Shown here: positions 41,998 through 51,368 of the stretch, piece after piece
How the letters are laid out: each line of letters starts with the position of its first letter
How positions within the stretch are numbered: position 1 is the first letter of the stretch
From: a bacterium
GTDB taxonomy: Bacteria; Planctomycetota; Planctomycetia; Kolteriales; Kolteriaceae
Assembly: GCA_019753235.1 (NCBI GenBank)
Contig: JAIELF010000028.1
Location: 28,124-92,123, forward strand
Reading direction: 5' to 3'
Length of the DNA stretch: 64,000 nt
The notes under the pieces: model-generated
Seen by the model: the letters and a program-made list of their open reading frames with translations, nothing else
Databases searched by the model: none
What the model was told of the DNA's origin: nothing
Translations under genes and position numbers: made by a program

Positions 41998-44793
41998 ATG
42001 GCTTTGGAAAAGTACGATCCTGCAGAGATTCAGGACCGCTGGACCCGCTATTGGGAAGATGGGGGACACTTCCGCAGTCAACCGACACCCGGAAAGCTCG
42101 CCTATTCCATCGTTATTCCCCCCCCGAATGTGACAGGAGCACTTCATCTGGGACATGCCCTCAATGGGACGATCCAGGACGTGCTGATTCGCTTTCGTCG
42201 AATGCAGGGACTCGAAGCCCTGTGGATCCCCGGGGCCGACCATGCCGGGATTGCCACGCAGGCGGTCGTGGAGAAGCGACTCTTCGAAGAAGAGAAGAAG
42301 ACTCGGCACGATATCGGTCGGGACGCCCTCGTCGCGAGAATCTGGGCCTGGAAGGACGAGTACGAAGCGCGCATTCGTAGCCAACTGCGTGCCATCGGCG
42401 CCAGCCCCGACTGGTCCCGCTGGCGATTCACGCTCGATGAGATGTGCGCGCGAGCGGTTCGGCAAACGTTCTTTCGCATGTTTGAAAAGGGCCTTATCTA
42501 TCGGGGCAAGCGACTGGTCAATTGGGATTGTCAACTGCAGACGGCGGTGGCGGATGATGAAGTTTATCATGCCGCGGTGAAAGGGAATCTTTGGCACCTC
42601 CTCTACCCTGTGGAAGGGAGTGACGAAAAGCTCGAGGTTGCGACCACTCGGCCTGAAACAATGCTAGGCGATACCGCCGTCGCCGTTCATCCGGATGACC
42701 CGAGGTATCGACATCTGATCGGCAAACGGGTGATCTTGCCGCTCTTGGGTCGGCCGATCCCGATTATTGGCGATGGGATGTTGGTTGACCCGGCATTCGG
42801 GACCGGCGTCGTGAAAGTGACTCCCGCGCATGATCCCAACGATTATGCTTGCGGGCTAAGGCATAAGCTCGACCAGATCAACATCATGCACTCCGATGGC
42901 CGAATCAATGATAATGGCGGTCCGTACGCCGGCCTCAAACGCGAGCAAGCTCGGCAAAAGGTGGTCGCCGACCTCGAAGCGATGGGCCTTCTGGCAAAGG
43001 TCGAGCCTCACGAGCACAATGTCGGGCACAGCGACCGAAGCAAGACCGCCATCGAGCCTTACCTTTCCGATCAGTGGTTCATCAAGATGGAAGATCTGGC
43101 CGAGCGGGCGATGGCCGCCGTCCGCGAAGGGCATGTCCGCATTCATCCCAGCCGCTACGCGGAGACCTACATCGCTTGGCTATCGGAGAAACGAGACTGG
43201 TGCATTTCTCGCCAGCTTTGGTGGGGCCATCAGATTCCGATTTGGCACGGTGAAGGTTTCACCGAGGCGGATCTCCAAAAGGCCTTTCCTGATGCCCAAG
43301 GGGTCTGTTGGAAACAGGATGGCGAGACGGGCCGCTGGCTGATTTGTTCGATGAGCGAACTGAGTGAGTCGGCAATCGCCGGCCATACGCTTCGTCGAGA
43401 TCCGGATGTGCTGGACACTTGGTTCAGTTCTGCGCTTTGGCCCCATTCGACGATGGGTTGGCCCGACCAGACGCCCGAACTCGACTACTATTATCCGACC
43501 AGCGTTCTGAGCACTGCGCGCGAGATCATCACCCTTTGGGTTGCGCGCATGGTCATCATGAGCGACTTCAATCTGGGCAAAATCCCCTTCCGCGACGTCT
43601 TCATTCACCCGGTGATTCAAGATGGCAAGGGAATGCCGATGAAGAAGTCGCTGGGCAACGGCGTCGATCCGTTCGACATCATCGCCAAATACGGTGCCGA
43701 CGCGCTTCGCTACACGCTCACGTCGATGACCACGGAAACGCAAGATGTACGCCTTCCGGTGAAGAAGGAAAAGCTTCCCGATGGTCGAGAGGTCAATACG
43801 TCGGAGAAGTTCGAACTGGGTCGAAACTTTGGGACCAAGATCTTCAACGCTTCGAAGTTGATCTTGATGAACCTAGAGGGCTATCAAGTCGGCCCGATCG
43901 ATTCTTCATCGCTGAGCCCGGAAGATCAGTGGATCATTCTTCGCCTGGACGAGACCGTTCGCCAAGTGACCGCGGGGATGGAGACATTTGCTTTTGCCGA
44001 GGTTGGTCGGCTCCTTTACGACTTTGTCTGGGGCGAGCTCTGTGACTGGTACATCGAGTTGATCAAACCTCGTCTGCGTGAAGGTTCGCCGGACAGAACG
44101 CCGACCCAGCGACTGGCGGCATTGATTCTGGATGGAACACTTCGCCTGCTGCATCCGGTGATGCCATTTGTCACCGAAGAAGTCTGGCACGCGCTCAACG
44201 AGGCCGCTCCCTTGCGCGGGATCGATGGAACAGAAAAGCCAACCGAATCGTTAGTGCGGGCGCCATGGAACAGTCCCGCTGTCCAACAGCTTGCCGGAAG
44301 CATTCCCAATTCGGCAGTCGTTCGCGAGAGGATGGCCCTCTTGCAGGATGTCATTCGAAGCATCCGCAACATCCGTGCGGAATTCGGTGTCGACGCGAAG
44401 GCTGATGTCGCGGCCGCGATTGAATGTTCGCTCGACGGGGCGGCATTTTTGAAGTCGAAGGGAGACGCGATTCTACGCTTGGCCAAAGTCGCGGAGCTAT
44501 CCGCCGGGCCGTCGACCGCTCGGCCACCAAAGTCGGCCTCGATTGTTCTCCCGTCTTGCAAAGTTTACGTCCCACTGGCAGAGTTCATCGACGTCCCATC
44601 CGAAGTCGCCAGGCAGACGAAAAGGCTTGCCGAGATGAAGCAGCGGTTGGTCGGCATCGATGCCAAACTCTCGAACGAAAAGTTTGTCGCCAGCGCGCCG
44701 GCAGAGATCGTCGAGCAGCAACGGCAATCGCGCGACGATCTTCGCGGCCAAATTGACTCGATCGCCGCCATCGTGGCCGATCTGAATTCGTAG
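41998..44793 (+). CDS. valS: Valyl-tRNA synthetase
   Basis: A 931-residue class I synthetase that charges tRNA-Val. Seen: the HIGH motif as HLGHALN after PPPNVTGA, the editing domain (VATTRPETMLGDTAVAVHPDD), WCISRQLWWGHQIPIW, DVLDTWFSSALWP, and the C-terminal helical arm beginning near KRLAEMKQRLVGIDAKLSNEKF. The KMSKS loop reads MPMKKSLGN: its first Lys is replaced and the middle Ser is Lys. The remaining length and domain order are normal. ATG 41998 is preferred to GTG 41992; GGAGG lies upstream. Transcribed alone; gdh follows in the same direction. Confidence 0.95.
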   Translation: MALEKYDPAEIQDRWTRYWEDGGHFRSQPTPGKLAYSIVIPPPNVTGALHLGHALNGTIQDVLIRFRRMQGLEALWIPGADHAGIATQAVVEKRLFEEEKKTRHDIGRDALVARIWAWKDEYEARIRSQLRAIGASPDWSRWRFTLDEMCARAVRQTFFRMFEKGLIYRGKRLVNWDCQLQTAVADDEVYHAAVKGNLWHLLYPVEGSDEKLEVATTRPETMLGDTAVAVHPDDPRYRHLIGKRVILPLLGRPIPIIGDGMLVDPAFGTGVVKVTPAHDPNDYACGLRHKLDQINIMHSDGRINDNGGPYAGLKREQARQKVVADLEAMGLLAKVEPHEHNVGHSDRSKTAIEPYLSDQWFIKMEDLAERAMAAVREGHVRIHPSRYAETYIAWLSEKRDWCISRQLWWGHQIPIWHGEGFTEADLQKAFPDAQGVCWKQDGETGRWLICSMSELSESAIAGHTLRRDPDVLDTWFSSALWPHSTMGWPDQTPELDYYYPTSVLSTAREIITLWVARMVIMSDFNLGKIPFRDVFIHPVIQDGKGMPMKKSLGNGVDPFDIIAKYGADALRYTLTSMTTETQDVRLPVKKEKLPDGREVNTSEKFELGRNFGTKIFNASKLILMNLEGYQVGPIDSSSLSPEDQWIILRLDETVRQVTAGMETFAFAEVGRLLYDFVWGELCDWYIELIKPRLREGSPDRTPTQRLAALILDGTLRLLHPVMPFVTEEVWHALNEAAPLRGIDGTEKPTESLVRAPWNSPAVQQLAGSIPNSAVVRERMALLQDVIRSIRNIRAEFGVDAKADVAAAIECSLDGAAFLKSKGDAILRLAKVAELSAGPSTARPPKSASIVLPSCKVYVPLAEFIDVPSEVARQTKRLAEMKQRLVGIDAKLSNEKFVASAPAEIVEQQRQSRDDLRGQIDSIAAIVADLNS

Positions 44794-44856
44794 AGAAGAA
44801 TAGCCATCTCATCGCGGCACCGAAAGGGTCTGTCGCCGGCGGGCAAAGGAATGAGC

Positions 44857-46161
44857 ATGAATCAGCAAGTCAATCGGGTCTTCTCCGAGTTGGAGATGGA
44901 TGCCAAGCCAGACAACATCTACATCCAAACGATCGGCGAAGTCCTTCGAGCAGCAGACCTGGTCGGCTTGCCTCATCGATTACAGCTCATTCTCGCCCAG
45001 CCGAAAAACGAGATCATGGTTCATTTTCCGGTACAAATGGACAACGGCGAATTTCAGCTCTTCAAGGGCTACCGAGTTCAGCACAACAATGTGCTGGGTC
45101 CCTATAAGGGTGGAATTCGTTACCACCAAGAGGTGAGCCTTGATCATGTGAAGTCGCTGGCGGCGCTCATGACGATCAAGTGCGCTCTCAACCGCTTGCC
45201 TCTTGGCGGCGGCAAAGGAGGCGTGAAGGTCAAACCCTCGGCACTCAGTCAAATGGAATTGATGCGCATGACCCGGCGTTTCACGAGCGCTTTGGGGGAG
45301 AATATCGGCCCCGACTATGACATTCCCGCTCCGGATGTCGGCACCAATGCACAAACGATGGCCTGGATGGCCGACACCTACATGAACGTCAGCGGGCCGA
45401 GTCTCCGGCAGGGAGGCGCGAGCGTGGTCACGGGAAAGCCGGTCGAGTTCGGCGGCTCGCTCGGTCGTGATAAAGCTACCGGTCAGGGCCTTGTCTTTAT
45501 CTTGGATGAGTTGCTGGGAGAGCTTGGCCTTGATGTCGGCAAAGTCACCTACAGCGTGGTCGGTTTCGGCAACGTCGGCTCGTGGACGGCCCGACTCCTT
45601 GCTCAGCGAGGTGCCAAGCTAGTTGCCGTTCTCGACCATACCGGGTCGATTCGAAATGATCGTGGGATCGATGCCGGCGAGTTAGCCTCTTATGTGGAAA
45701 GCAAAGGGGGCGTCGCCGGCTTCGCGCATGCCGAGGCCGTCAGCACCCAAGACTTCTATTCAGCGAAAGTTGATCTCTTCATCCCGGCTGCCCTCGAACA
45801 GATGATTCTTCCCGAGATTGCCGCGCAGCTAAATTGCAAGGTCCTGGTCGAAGGGGCCAACGCACCGGTGACGCCCGCGGCCGACCAGGTGTTGGCTGAT
45901 CGCGGGATTCCGGTTCTGCCAGCGGTTCTATGCAATAGCGGCGGTGTCACGGTCAGCTACTTTGAATGGAAACAGAATCGCCAAGCCGAGACTTGGCCAC
46001 TGGCGGAGGTCGACACCAGACTTCGGCAAACCATGCAGAGTGCAGCCGAGCGGGTCAAAGCAAGTGCCAAAAGATTTGGATGTGACTTGCGGACGGCGGC
46101 CTACTGTGCGGCCCTGGAACATGTCGGTACGGTTTATCAGTTGAGAGGGATTTTCCCTTGA
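44857..46161 (+). CDS. gdhA: Glutamate dehydrogenase (Glu/Leu/Phe/Val dehydrogenase family)
   Basis: A 434-residue enzyme that interconverts glutamate with 2-oxoglutarate and ammonia. Seen: KGYRVQHNNVLGPYKGGIRYH, GGGKGGVKVKP (catalytic Lys), APDVGTN, and the Rossmann VVGFGNVGS. The size (about 430, not 450) fits the NAD-type subfamily I of clostridia and archaea, so catabolic or dual use is possible. ATG 44857 is six bases after AAAGGA; ATG 44851 touches that site and is less likely. Its end overlaps crcB on the other strand by 25 bases. Confidence 0.93.
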   Translation: MNQQVNRVFSELEMDAKPDNIYIQTIGEVLRAADLVGLPHRLQLILAQPKNEIMVHFPVQMDNGEFQLFKGYRVQHNNVLGPYKGGIRYHQEVSLDHVKSLAALMTIKCALNRLPLGGGKGGVKVKPSALSQMELMRMTRRFTSALGENIGPDYDIPAPDVGTNAQTMAWMADTYMNVSGPSLRQGGASVVTGKPVEFGGSLGRDKATGQGLVFILDELLGELGLDVGKVTYSVVGFGNVGSWTARLLAQRGAKLVAVLDHTGSIRNDRGIDAGELASYVESKGGVAGFAHAEAVSTQDFYSAKVDLFIPAALEQMILPEIAAQLNCKVLVEGANAPVTPAADQVLADRGIPVLPAVLCNSGGVTVSYFEWKQNRQAETWPLAEVDTRLRQTMQSAAERVKASAKRFGCDLRTAAYCAALEHVGTVYQLRGIFP

Positions 46162-46532
46162 AGCAAAGGGGCCAAGTGCCAACCTAAAACGAGCAACGCC
46201 ACGCACAACACTTGAGTGACGACCCCGTAGCTGACGGCGATCGACCATCGTCCCTGCTCAAACAAAAGGAAGAGTTCCAGCGCGAACGAACTGAACGTCG
46301 TCATGCCGCCGAGAAAGCCGATCATGATCGCCAATCGCCAAGGATCGCCGGCGACGAACGAACGTGCCGCCAAGCCCATCATCAAACAGCCCGCGGCATT
46401 CACCGTCAGTGTCCCGAAGGGAAAGCTCGTTCCCAGCGTCCAGCCCAAAAGCATGCTCACGAGGTAGCGAACCAAGCAGCCCGCACCCCCGCCGACCGTC
46501 ACCGCGAGTAAAGACGAGATGGACCATGTCAT
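46137..46532 (-). CDS. crcB: Fluoride channel CrcB/Fluc family protein
   Basis: A 131-residue membrane protein with four spans and all Fluc landmarks: [25 protein letters not shown] (central Asn), and [12 protein letters not shown]. Fluc dimers export fluoride. The start overlaps the hisG stop by 4 bases (ATGA), so it is coupled to hisG, an odd pairing. I looked for a fluoride riboswitch upstream of hisG and found none that fits. It converges on gdhA, with a 25-base overlap. Confidence 0.9.
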   Translation of the reverse strand: MTWSISSLLAVTVGGGAGCLVRYLVSMLLGWTLGTSFPFGTLTVNAAGCLMMGLAARSFVAGDPWRLAIMIGFLGGMTTFSSFALELFLLFEQGRWSIAVSYGVVTQVLCVALLVLGWHLAPLLQGKIPLN

Positions 46533-47413
46533 GGAATGATCTTGTTGATGGGCATCTCAACAATCCCGCAGGCGCCCATCGCCTTCAACTTAGGAACCAG
46601 ATCACGAACAATCCGTTCATCAATGATCGTGTTGACGGCGAACCATTCGTCCTCGGCCAGGGAGGAGACCGTCGGTCGTTCAAGCGCCGGCAGAACGCCG
46701 AGGACCTGCGCGAGATTCTTCTTCTCGACATTGAGCATCATGGCAACCTTGCCGTCTGCTTCGAGAACCCCTTGTAACATCGTCACCAGGTTCTGAATCT
46801 TTGACTTCTTCCAAGGATCGCGCCACGAATCTTTGTTCACAATGAACCGGGTGGTGCTTTGCAGGACGGTCTCGACGATCCGGAGATTATTGGCCCGCAG
46901 GGAACTTCCTGTCTCGGTGATCTCGACAATGGCATCGGCCAGTCGGGGCGGTTTAACTTCCGTCGCACCCCAAGAGAATTCGACGATAGCCTGCACGCCG
47001 TGCCGAGCGAGGTAGTCCTTGGTGAGATTCACAGCTTCGGTGGCGATTCGTTTCCCCTGCAGATCTTTGACCGATTGAATTGATGAATCATTAGGGACCG
47101 CCAGCACCCAACGGACTGGCCGGCGACTCACCTTTGAGAAAACGAGCTCGGCCACCTCTTCCACGCTGGCTCGGCTCTCGGTCACCCAATCGTGCCCGGT
47201 CAGACCGGCATCAATCACGCCGCTTTCGACATACCTCGCCATCTCTTGGGCTCGAATGAGCAGGCACTCCATCTGATCGTCGTCGATCGTGGGGTAATAC
47301 GAACGCGACGAGAACTGAATCTTGTAGCCGGCCTGCTCGAAGAGTTTCCCCGTTGCTTCTTGCAAGCTACCGGCAGGAATTCCCAGCTTGAGAATCGAAT
47401 TGGCAGAAGTCAT
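46529..47413 (-). CDS. hisG: ATP phosphoribosyltransferase, long form
   Basis: A 294-residue HisG, the first enzyme of histidine synthesis (ATP plus PRPP to phosphoribosyl-ATP). Seen: [48 protein letters not shown], and [20 protein letters not shown]-terminal regulatory domain (about 210-294, ending NKIIP) makes it the long form that is inhibited by histidine and does not need HisZ. Start ATG 47413, with a GGGG stretch upstream; a frame to 47545 adds unrelated residues. No other his gene is near; crcB overlaps it. Confidence 0.93.
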   Translation of the reverse strand: MTSANSILKLGIPAGSLQEATGKLFEQAGYKIQFSSRSYYPTIDDDQMECLLIRAQEMARYVESGVIDAGLTGHDWVTESRASVEEVAELVFSKVSRRPVRWVLAVPNDSSIQSVKDLQGKRIATEAVNLTKDYLARHGVQAIVEFSWGATEVKPPRLADAIVEITETGSSLRANNLRIVETVLQSTTRFIVNKDSWRDPWKKSKIQNLVTMLQGVLEADGKVAMMLNVEKKNLAQVLGVLPALERPTVSSLAEDEWFAVNTIIDERIVRDLVPKLKAMGACGIVEMPINKIIP

Positions 47414-47793
47414 GAATCCCCGTCCTAACGATTTTCTGAATCCTACGGTGAACCAACGTGCATGGGCGCTGACCGAGCATCGCTTCCGGGCCGGGTTTCC
47501 CCAGGCTTTGGGCCCGAACTCCGCACCCAGGTCTGTGGTCCCCAATGTCCCAACCTGATCGAACTAGCGTACAGATCCGCTCTCTGCCCGGCGAGAATGC
47601 TAGGCTTTCGAGCCATTCCAAGCGATTTCAAGCGGTGGAGTTCTTCGCTTGGGATCGACCCCCTTCCGGGGTTTCGAAAAGATGGTTGCTGATGGAGACC
47701 GCTCTTTTTTCGCTTATCCAAGGACGCAAGCGGGCGGGCAACGGTTCGGGCTGACCTTGAATAGCAGGTGCCAACACAGGGAGTGATTTGTCG
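47414..47793. other. Divergent intergenic region, hisG / hypothetical protein
   Basis: About 380 bases with no credible gene. A hairpin with 8-bp arms (CCAAGCGA at 47618, TCGCTTGG at 47645) and a small CCCC-TTCC-type stem follow it. No fluoride, histidine-leader or T-box pattern is apparent. Confidence 0.45.
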
Positions 47794-48528
47794 ATGGAAG
47801 CTACAGGTTGGGGTCAATTCTTTGAAGGAATTCGCGTCGAGGATCAGGTCAGCCTGGTAGTTCGAACGACCGACATGCTCGAGATCGCGGTGGAAGGGAT
47901 CGCTCGCATCGAACCCAACGTGATCCTCTTTCGCGGTCGCGTCGCAGGAACTGCAGACGCCCGGCGAGTCTTTATCATTCCCTACGATCGGCTATCGAGC
48001 GTCTACGTCAATCGCCCCGTGGCATTGGAAGAGGTTGATCTCTTCTCGACAGAAATCACCCCCGAGCAGAAGCGCAAACTTGCCGAGGAGTATGAAGCGA
48101 CACTGGCGGCTGCCCAAGAGGCAATTCGTCAAATGGGTGCAGGGATAGGCGACAAGGGGAACACCGCGGAGCTCAAGGCGCAACTGGACGAACTCAAACG
48201 GATGAACGATCGGCAAACGCCGGTGATGAAGACGGGAGCGACTCCTGTCACGAAGAACACCGATGATGGATCGCTGAATCGGCCTGTGGATGAGAAGCTT
48301 GCCCGTCCCGAAGATAAAGCGATCAGCGCCCCTGCCCCGAACGTCATCACGGTTGGACCGACCGCCGCGGCCATCACGGCCGCGCCCGAGTCGAGCACTC
48401 GGCTCGCGCTGCCGCCGGTCCCCGAGCGTCGAATCACCGGGCGTTTCACGCTTCCTGATCGTCCCAAAGCCGATCCCAACGCTTCACAGGCAGAGAACGG
48501 ACCCGCCCCGACAAACGAGAGTACGTAG
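47794..48528 (+). CDS. Hypothetical protein with folded N-terminus and disordered tail
   Basis: A 244-residue cytoplasmic protein that I do not recognise. Residues 1-85 look like a small beta-barrel (RVEDQVSLVVRTTDMLEIAVEG, IIPYDRLSSVYV), about 85-140 a charged helix, and the remainder is Ala/Pro/Thr-rich with many Val-Thr repeats, likely disordered. The start is ATG 47794 or TTG 47788 after AGGGAG. Alone in its orientation; its stop faces the metalloprotease-like gene. Confidence 0.6.
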   Translation: MEATGWGQFFEGIRVEDQVSLVVRTTDMLEIAVEGIARIEPNVILFRGRVAGTADARRVFIIPYDRLSSVYVNRPVALEEVDLFSTEITPEQKRKLAEEYEATLAAAQEAIRQMGAGIGDKGNTAELKAQLDELKRMNDRQTPVMKTGATPVTKNTDDGSLNRPVDEKLARPEDKAISAPAPNVITVGPTAAAITAAPESSTRLALPPVPERRITGRFTLPDRPKADPNASQAENGPAPTNEST

Positions 48529-48552
48529 CGAAACATCGCTTAAGGAGTTTCA

Positions 48553-48585
48553 GGTCGATGACGACCGACGCCAGGGTGGCTTTTT
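48553..48585 (+). terminator. Possible intrinsic terminator
   Basis: Two small stems, GGTCG-ATGA-CGACC at 48553-48566 and GCCA-GGG-TGGC at 48570-48580, are followed by TTTTT (48581-48585). They sit 25 bases after the stop of the hypothetical gene. Confidence 0.4.
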
Positions 48586-48595
48586 CAGACCGAGC

Positions 48596-49603
48596 CTAGT
48601 CTTCGGCTGGGGATGCTTCGGTCGAGTTTCGAATGATCTCGGCCAAGTCCGCCGGTAGTCTTGGATCGGCCAAAGGGACGCCACCCGAACCAACGAGCGC
48701 GATCGCGATGTTGTCTGCTAGGATCTCATCCGGACTCAGAATGTATCGCGTGTTGTGACCCACTTTCTCGTAGAAGCCTGCGACTTCGTTCGGAGAGTAA
48801 ACCACGGGAAGCTGATCTTGTCCCCCGACGACGCCGAAACGACCTTCGCCCAAGTCGGCCACGGCAACCAGCCCATACTTCAAATACTTGAAGACCCCTT
48901 GCCCCTTGATGGGGGAAAAACGACCAGGATCAGCATAAAGAACGAGTGTCACGGGGACATCAACCCCTGGTGTTGGCTGCACTTGAATGATGCTATCAAT
49001 GACGGGACTATCAGGATTGGTTAGCTTTCTCGACTCAATGGCCGTCCCCAGGGCGATCGACGAAACAACACGGAACCCAAGCCGGGCCAGCAGCTTCTCG
49101 CGCGTCTGGGGGTGCTGTCGGCCATACACATGGCACGTCTCGTGAGCCACAAGCTTGGCGATCTGCCCAAGCACAAGATCGGTCCGCAGTTTTTGGATCG
49201 GCAAGATGATGGTGTTGCCGCGAGTGTAGGCGGCGCCTCCTTCTTCGGATCCATCGGTCAAGACGAAACGCCATCGTGGAGGAATCAGTCCAGGACAAAG
49301 GCGATCCGCCGATTCTTTCACCAAACCGCAAGCGGCGATCAATGCCGACTGTTCCCGTTCGGGCCAATTGATGACCGAGTTTCGAAAGAGTTGGCGAAGC
49401 GACTCCGTCGCTTGTTCCTTTGAAAACCCATCGACCGACTGCCCCAGCCGGGCTTCGATATCGACTTGGCTCAACTGAGAGAAAAATGGATCACTTGTTT
49501 CATTCGTGATTGCTCGCTGCGCCTGATCGCCGGTGAGAAGTTCCGGGCGATAAGGCGTCTGGTCGAGCGTGACCCAGGCAAAAAAGAGGATCGACATTAT
49601 CAT
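48596..49603 (-). CDS. Secreted gluzincin-like metalloprotease candidate
   Basis: A 335-residue protein with a short hydrophobic N-terminus (IMSILFFAWVTL), probably exported. It has an HExxH-type zinc motif, AHETCHVYGRQHP, at about residues 153-165, and a later SPDEILADN segment near residue 297 whose Glu could be the third ligand, as in M48-like families. I find no family name with confidence. The gene has no clear ribosome site; ATG at 49603 or 49597. It is divergent from the SnoaL-like gene. Confidence 0.65.
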   Translation of the reverse strand: MIMSILFFAWVTLDQTPYRPELLTGDQAQRAITNETSDPFFSQLSQVDIEARLGQSVDGFSKEQATESLRQLFRNSVINWPEREQSALIAACGLVKESADRLCPGLIPPRWRFVLTDGSEEGGAAYTRGNTIILPIQKLRTDLVLGQIAKLVAHETCHVYGRQHPQTREKLLARLGFRVVSSIALGTAIESRKLTNPDSPVIDSIIQVQPTPGVDVPVTLVLYADPGRFSPIKGQGVFKYLKYGLVAVADLGEGRFGVVGGQDQLPVVYSPNEVAGFYEKVGHNTRYILSPDEILADNIAIALVGSGGVPLADPRLPADLAEIIRNSTEASPAED

Positions 49604-49701
49604 GAAGGAGAATCATAATCGACCTGCGTTGAAAACGCCATGGATCGGAACGAAGCAGGCGACCAGCGATTCCCAGTCACATGCGACAAGGAGCCTCCTC
49701 A

Positions 49702-50067
49702 ATGGACCAAGCGTCCCTTGAATCACTGATTCGCGACTGGTTGTTGGCATGGACTGGCAACCAGCCTGATCGACTCCTCGCGTTTTATGCGGACGACGCC
49801 TACTATCAGGACCCCGCTCGGTCGGGCGGACTCCGTGGACAGGCTGAATTGTCTGGGTATTTTCGAAAACTATTGGCAGCCAACCCGGAGTGGAAGTGGG
49901 AACCTGTTGAGATCCTGCCCACTGCCCGAGGTTGCTGTTTGAAATGGAAGGCGACGATTCCCCACGGAAACGAAGCAATCACGCTCGTCGGGCTCGATAT
50001 CGTCGAAATCACCCACGGAAAGATCAGCCGCAACGAAGTCTATTTCGATACCTCGGCCTTCGGTTGA
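49702..50067 (+). CDS. SnoaL/NTF2-like protein
   Basis: A 121-residue protein with the cone-shaped NTF2-like fold: LIRDWLLAWTGNQPDRLLAFYADDAYYQDP, then GLRGQAELSGYF, and alternating strands to the end. Such proteins serve as isomerases, hydrolases or polyketide cyclases, or only bind ligands; no catalytic residue can be assigned. AAGGAG lies eight bases before ATG 49702. It converges on the FabD-like gene. Confidence 0.85.
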   Translation: MDQASLESLIRDWLLAWTGNQPDRLLAFYADDAYYQDPARSGGLRGQAELSGYFRKLLAANPEWKWEPVEILPTARGCCLKWKATIPHGNEAITLVGLDIVEITHGKISRNEVYFDTSAFG

Positions 50068-50153
50068 TCGGCGAGCGAATCAACTTCAAAACGTCACTTG
50101 CCGGGTGCGATTCTTCGGCCCCAGAACAGCGATCCTCTTGGAATGCAAGTCCC

Positions 50154-51368
50154 CTAGACGATCTCTGCCGATGGTGCGGGGATCGGTGCTTCCTTGATGG
50201 GGGCAGGCGTCGTCTCAGTCTTCGAGCCGGGAAGGTTTTCCAGCAGCCAATCTTCCAAAACAATGTGCTGTACAAACGGCGCCCGCAGAATCGCACTCTG
50301 CGAGACGAACAGGCTGCTCAGCCAAGGACGCCGAGCGATCCCAGCGAAGACGCTTTTCCCAAAGCCGCCGATCAACCCCTTTTTGATTTGGTCAGCAACG
50401 TTGGAACTGATGCGGTTCATGGTGTTGGGTATCAGATTCGGTTCGGGACCGACGTGAATTACCAGATCGATTCCCGATTCCAAAAGATAGTAAAGCGCGT
50501 CCCAAAGAAGTTGAGGCTGATCGATCCACTGAATCAAAAGATCGCGACTGTTCCAATCGTTGTAGCTTGGTTTACCGGTCACACATGAGACAATGGGGGG
50601 CTTCGGGGCAACGAACCCGCCATGAATCTTAAAAAGGGAGAGAGCACCGCGGTTAGGGATGCTCTTTTTCCAAAGGATCGGCGTATGGAGAGGCGGCCAT
50701 TTGTTCTCATTTCTCCGAAGGCGAAGCTTGTCGGAGATCTCCTCCTTCATCAGCTGTGCGAAGCGGTCAAGAGTGTTCCCTTCGGCCAGAAGTAGGCACG
50801 CATTCGGAGCCAAGTGTGTCGACGGAGCGATCAGTCCGTTACCTTCGCTAGAGATCTTCACGCATAGCCGGCGAACATCCGACAGTTTGATGCTTTGGCT
50901 TCGCGTGAAAACAATCCCCATCGTCACTTCGTCGGCCAAAGAGGCGGCCTCGGCCGAGAGCATGAGCGGCAAAGGAAGGATCTCTTCCATCGAAAAGACG
51001 CCCGTGATGATGTTGGCGGCCAGCTCGCCGATGCTGTAGCCCAGCAGTAGCTTCGAGTTCTGAACTTTGATGTCGAAAAACTTCTCTAGGCAGGCCATCT
51101 GCGCGACCGACATCGCGACGATGATCGAAACATCTTCGGGAAAGGAAGAGATGGAACTCTCTGCTTGTTGGCGAATTCGATTGGCCAGATGAACTTCGCG
51201 GTTACAAGCCTTCTTGCAGATCGCAGATGCTTGATCGAGGACTTCCTCGACAACGGGGCCATAAAGAGCATGATCGAGAAGTTCGAGGCTTCGCCCCATG
51301 TTCGTCACGTTGTAGCCGCGAAACGCGAAGGCGGCGTTGCTGATTCGTTTCCGCAGGGGGTGAGCCAT
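50154..51368 (-). CDS. FabD-like acyltransferase, divergent
   Basis: A 404-residue protein with the malonyl-CoA:ACP transacylase fold. Active-site elbow GYSIGE (Ser about 112, family GHSxGE), a likely partner His in PPLHTPILW, and HVGPEPNLIPNTM near the end. The Arg that binds the malonyl carboxylate is not found in the usual place (MLSAEAAS in that segment), so the acyl group may lack a carboxylate. The sequence is about 90 residues longer than FabD. Standing alone among lipid genes (acyl-CoA dehydrogenase next door), it may load an unusual acyl chain. ATG 51368 assumed. Confidence 0.72.
   Translation of the reverse strand: MAHPLRKRISNAAFAFRGYNVTNMGRSLELLDHALYGPVVEEVLDQASAICKKACNREVHLANRIRQQAESSISSFPEDVSIIVAMSVAQMACLEKFFDIKVQNSKLLLGYSIGELAANIITGVFSMEEILPLPLMLSAEAASLADEVTMGIVFTRSQSIKLSDVRRLCVKISSEGNGLIAPSTHLAPNACLLLAEGNTLDRFAQLMKEEISDKLRLRRNENKWPPLHTPILWKKSIPNRGALSLFKIHGGFVAPKPPIVSCVTGKPSYNDWNSRDLLIQWIDQPQLLWDALYYLLESGIDLVIHVGPEPNLIPNTMNRISSNVADQIKKGLIGGFGKSVFAGIARRPWLSSLFVSQSAILRAPFVQHIVLEDWLLENLPGSKTETTPAPIKEAPIPAPSAEIV

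Noticed and set aside
47414..47793. Possible fluoride riboswitch for hisG-crcB
   Set aside because: A CTGATGG-like segment occurs, but the 5' GGnGATG part is absent and the strand and order do not fit.
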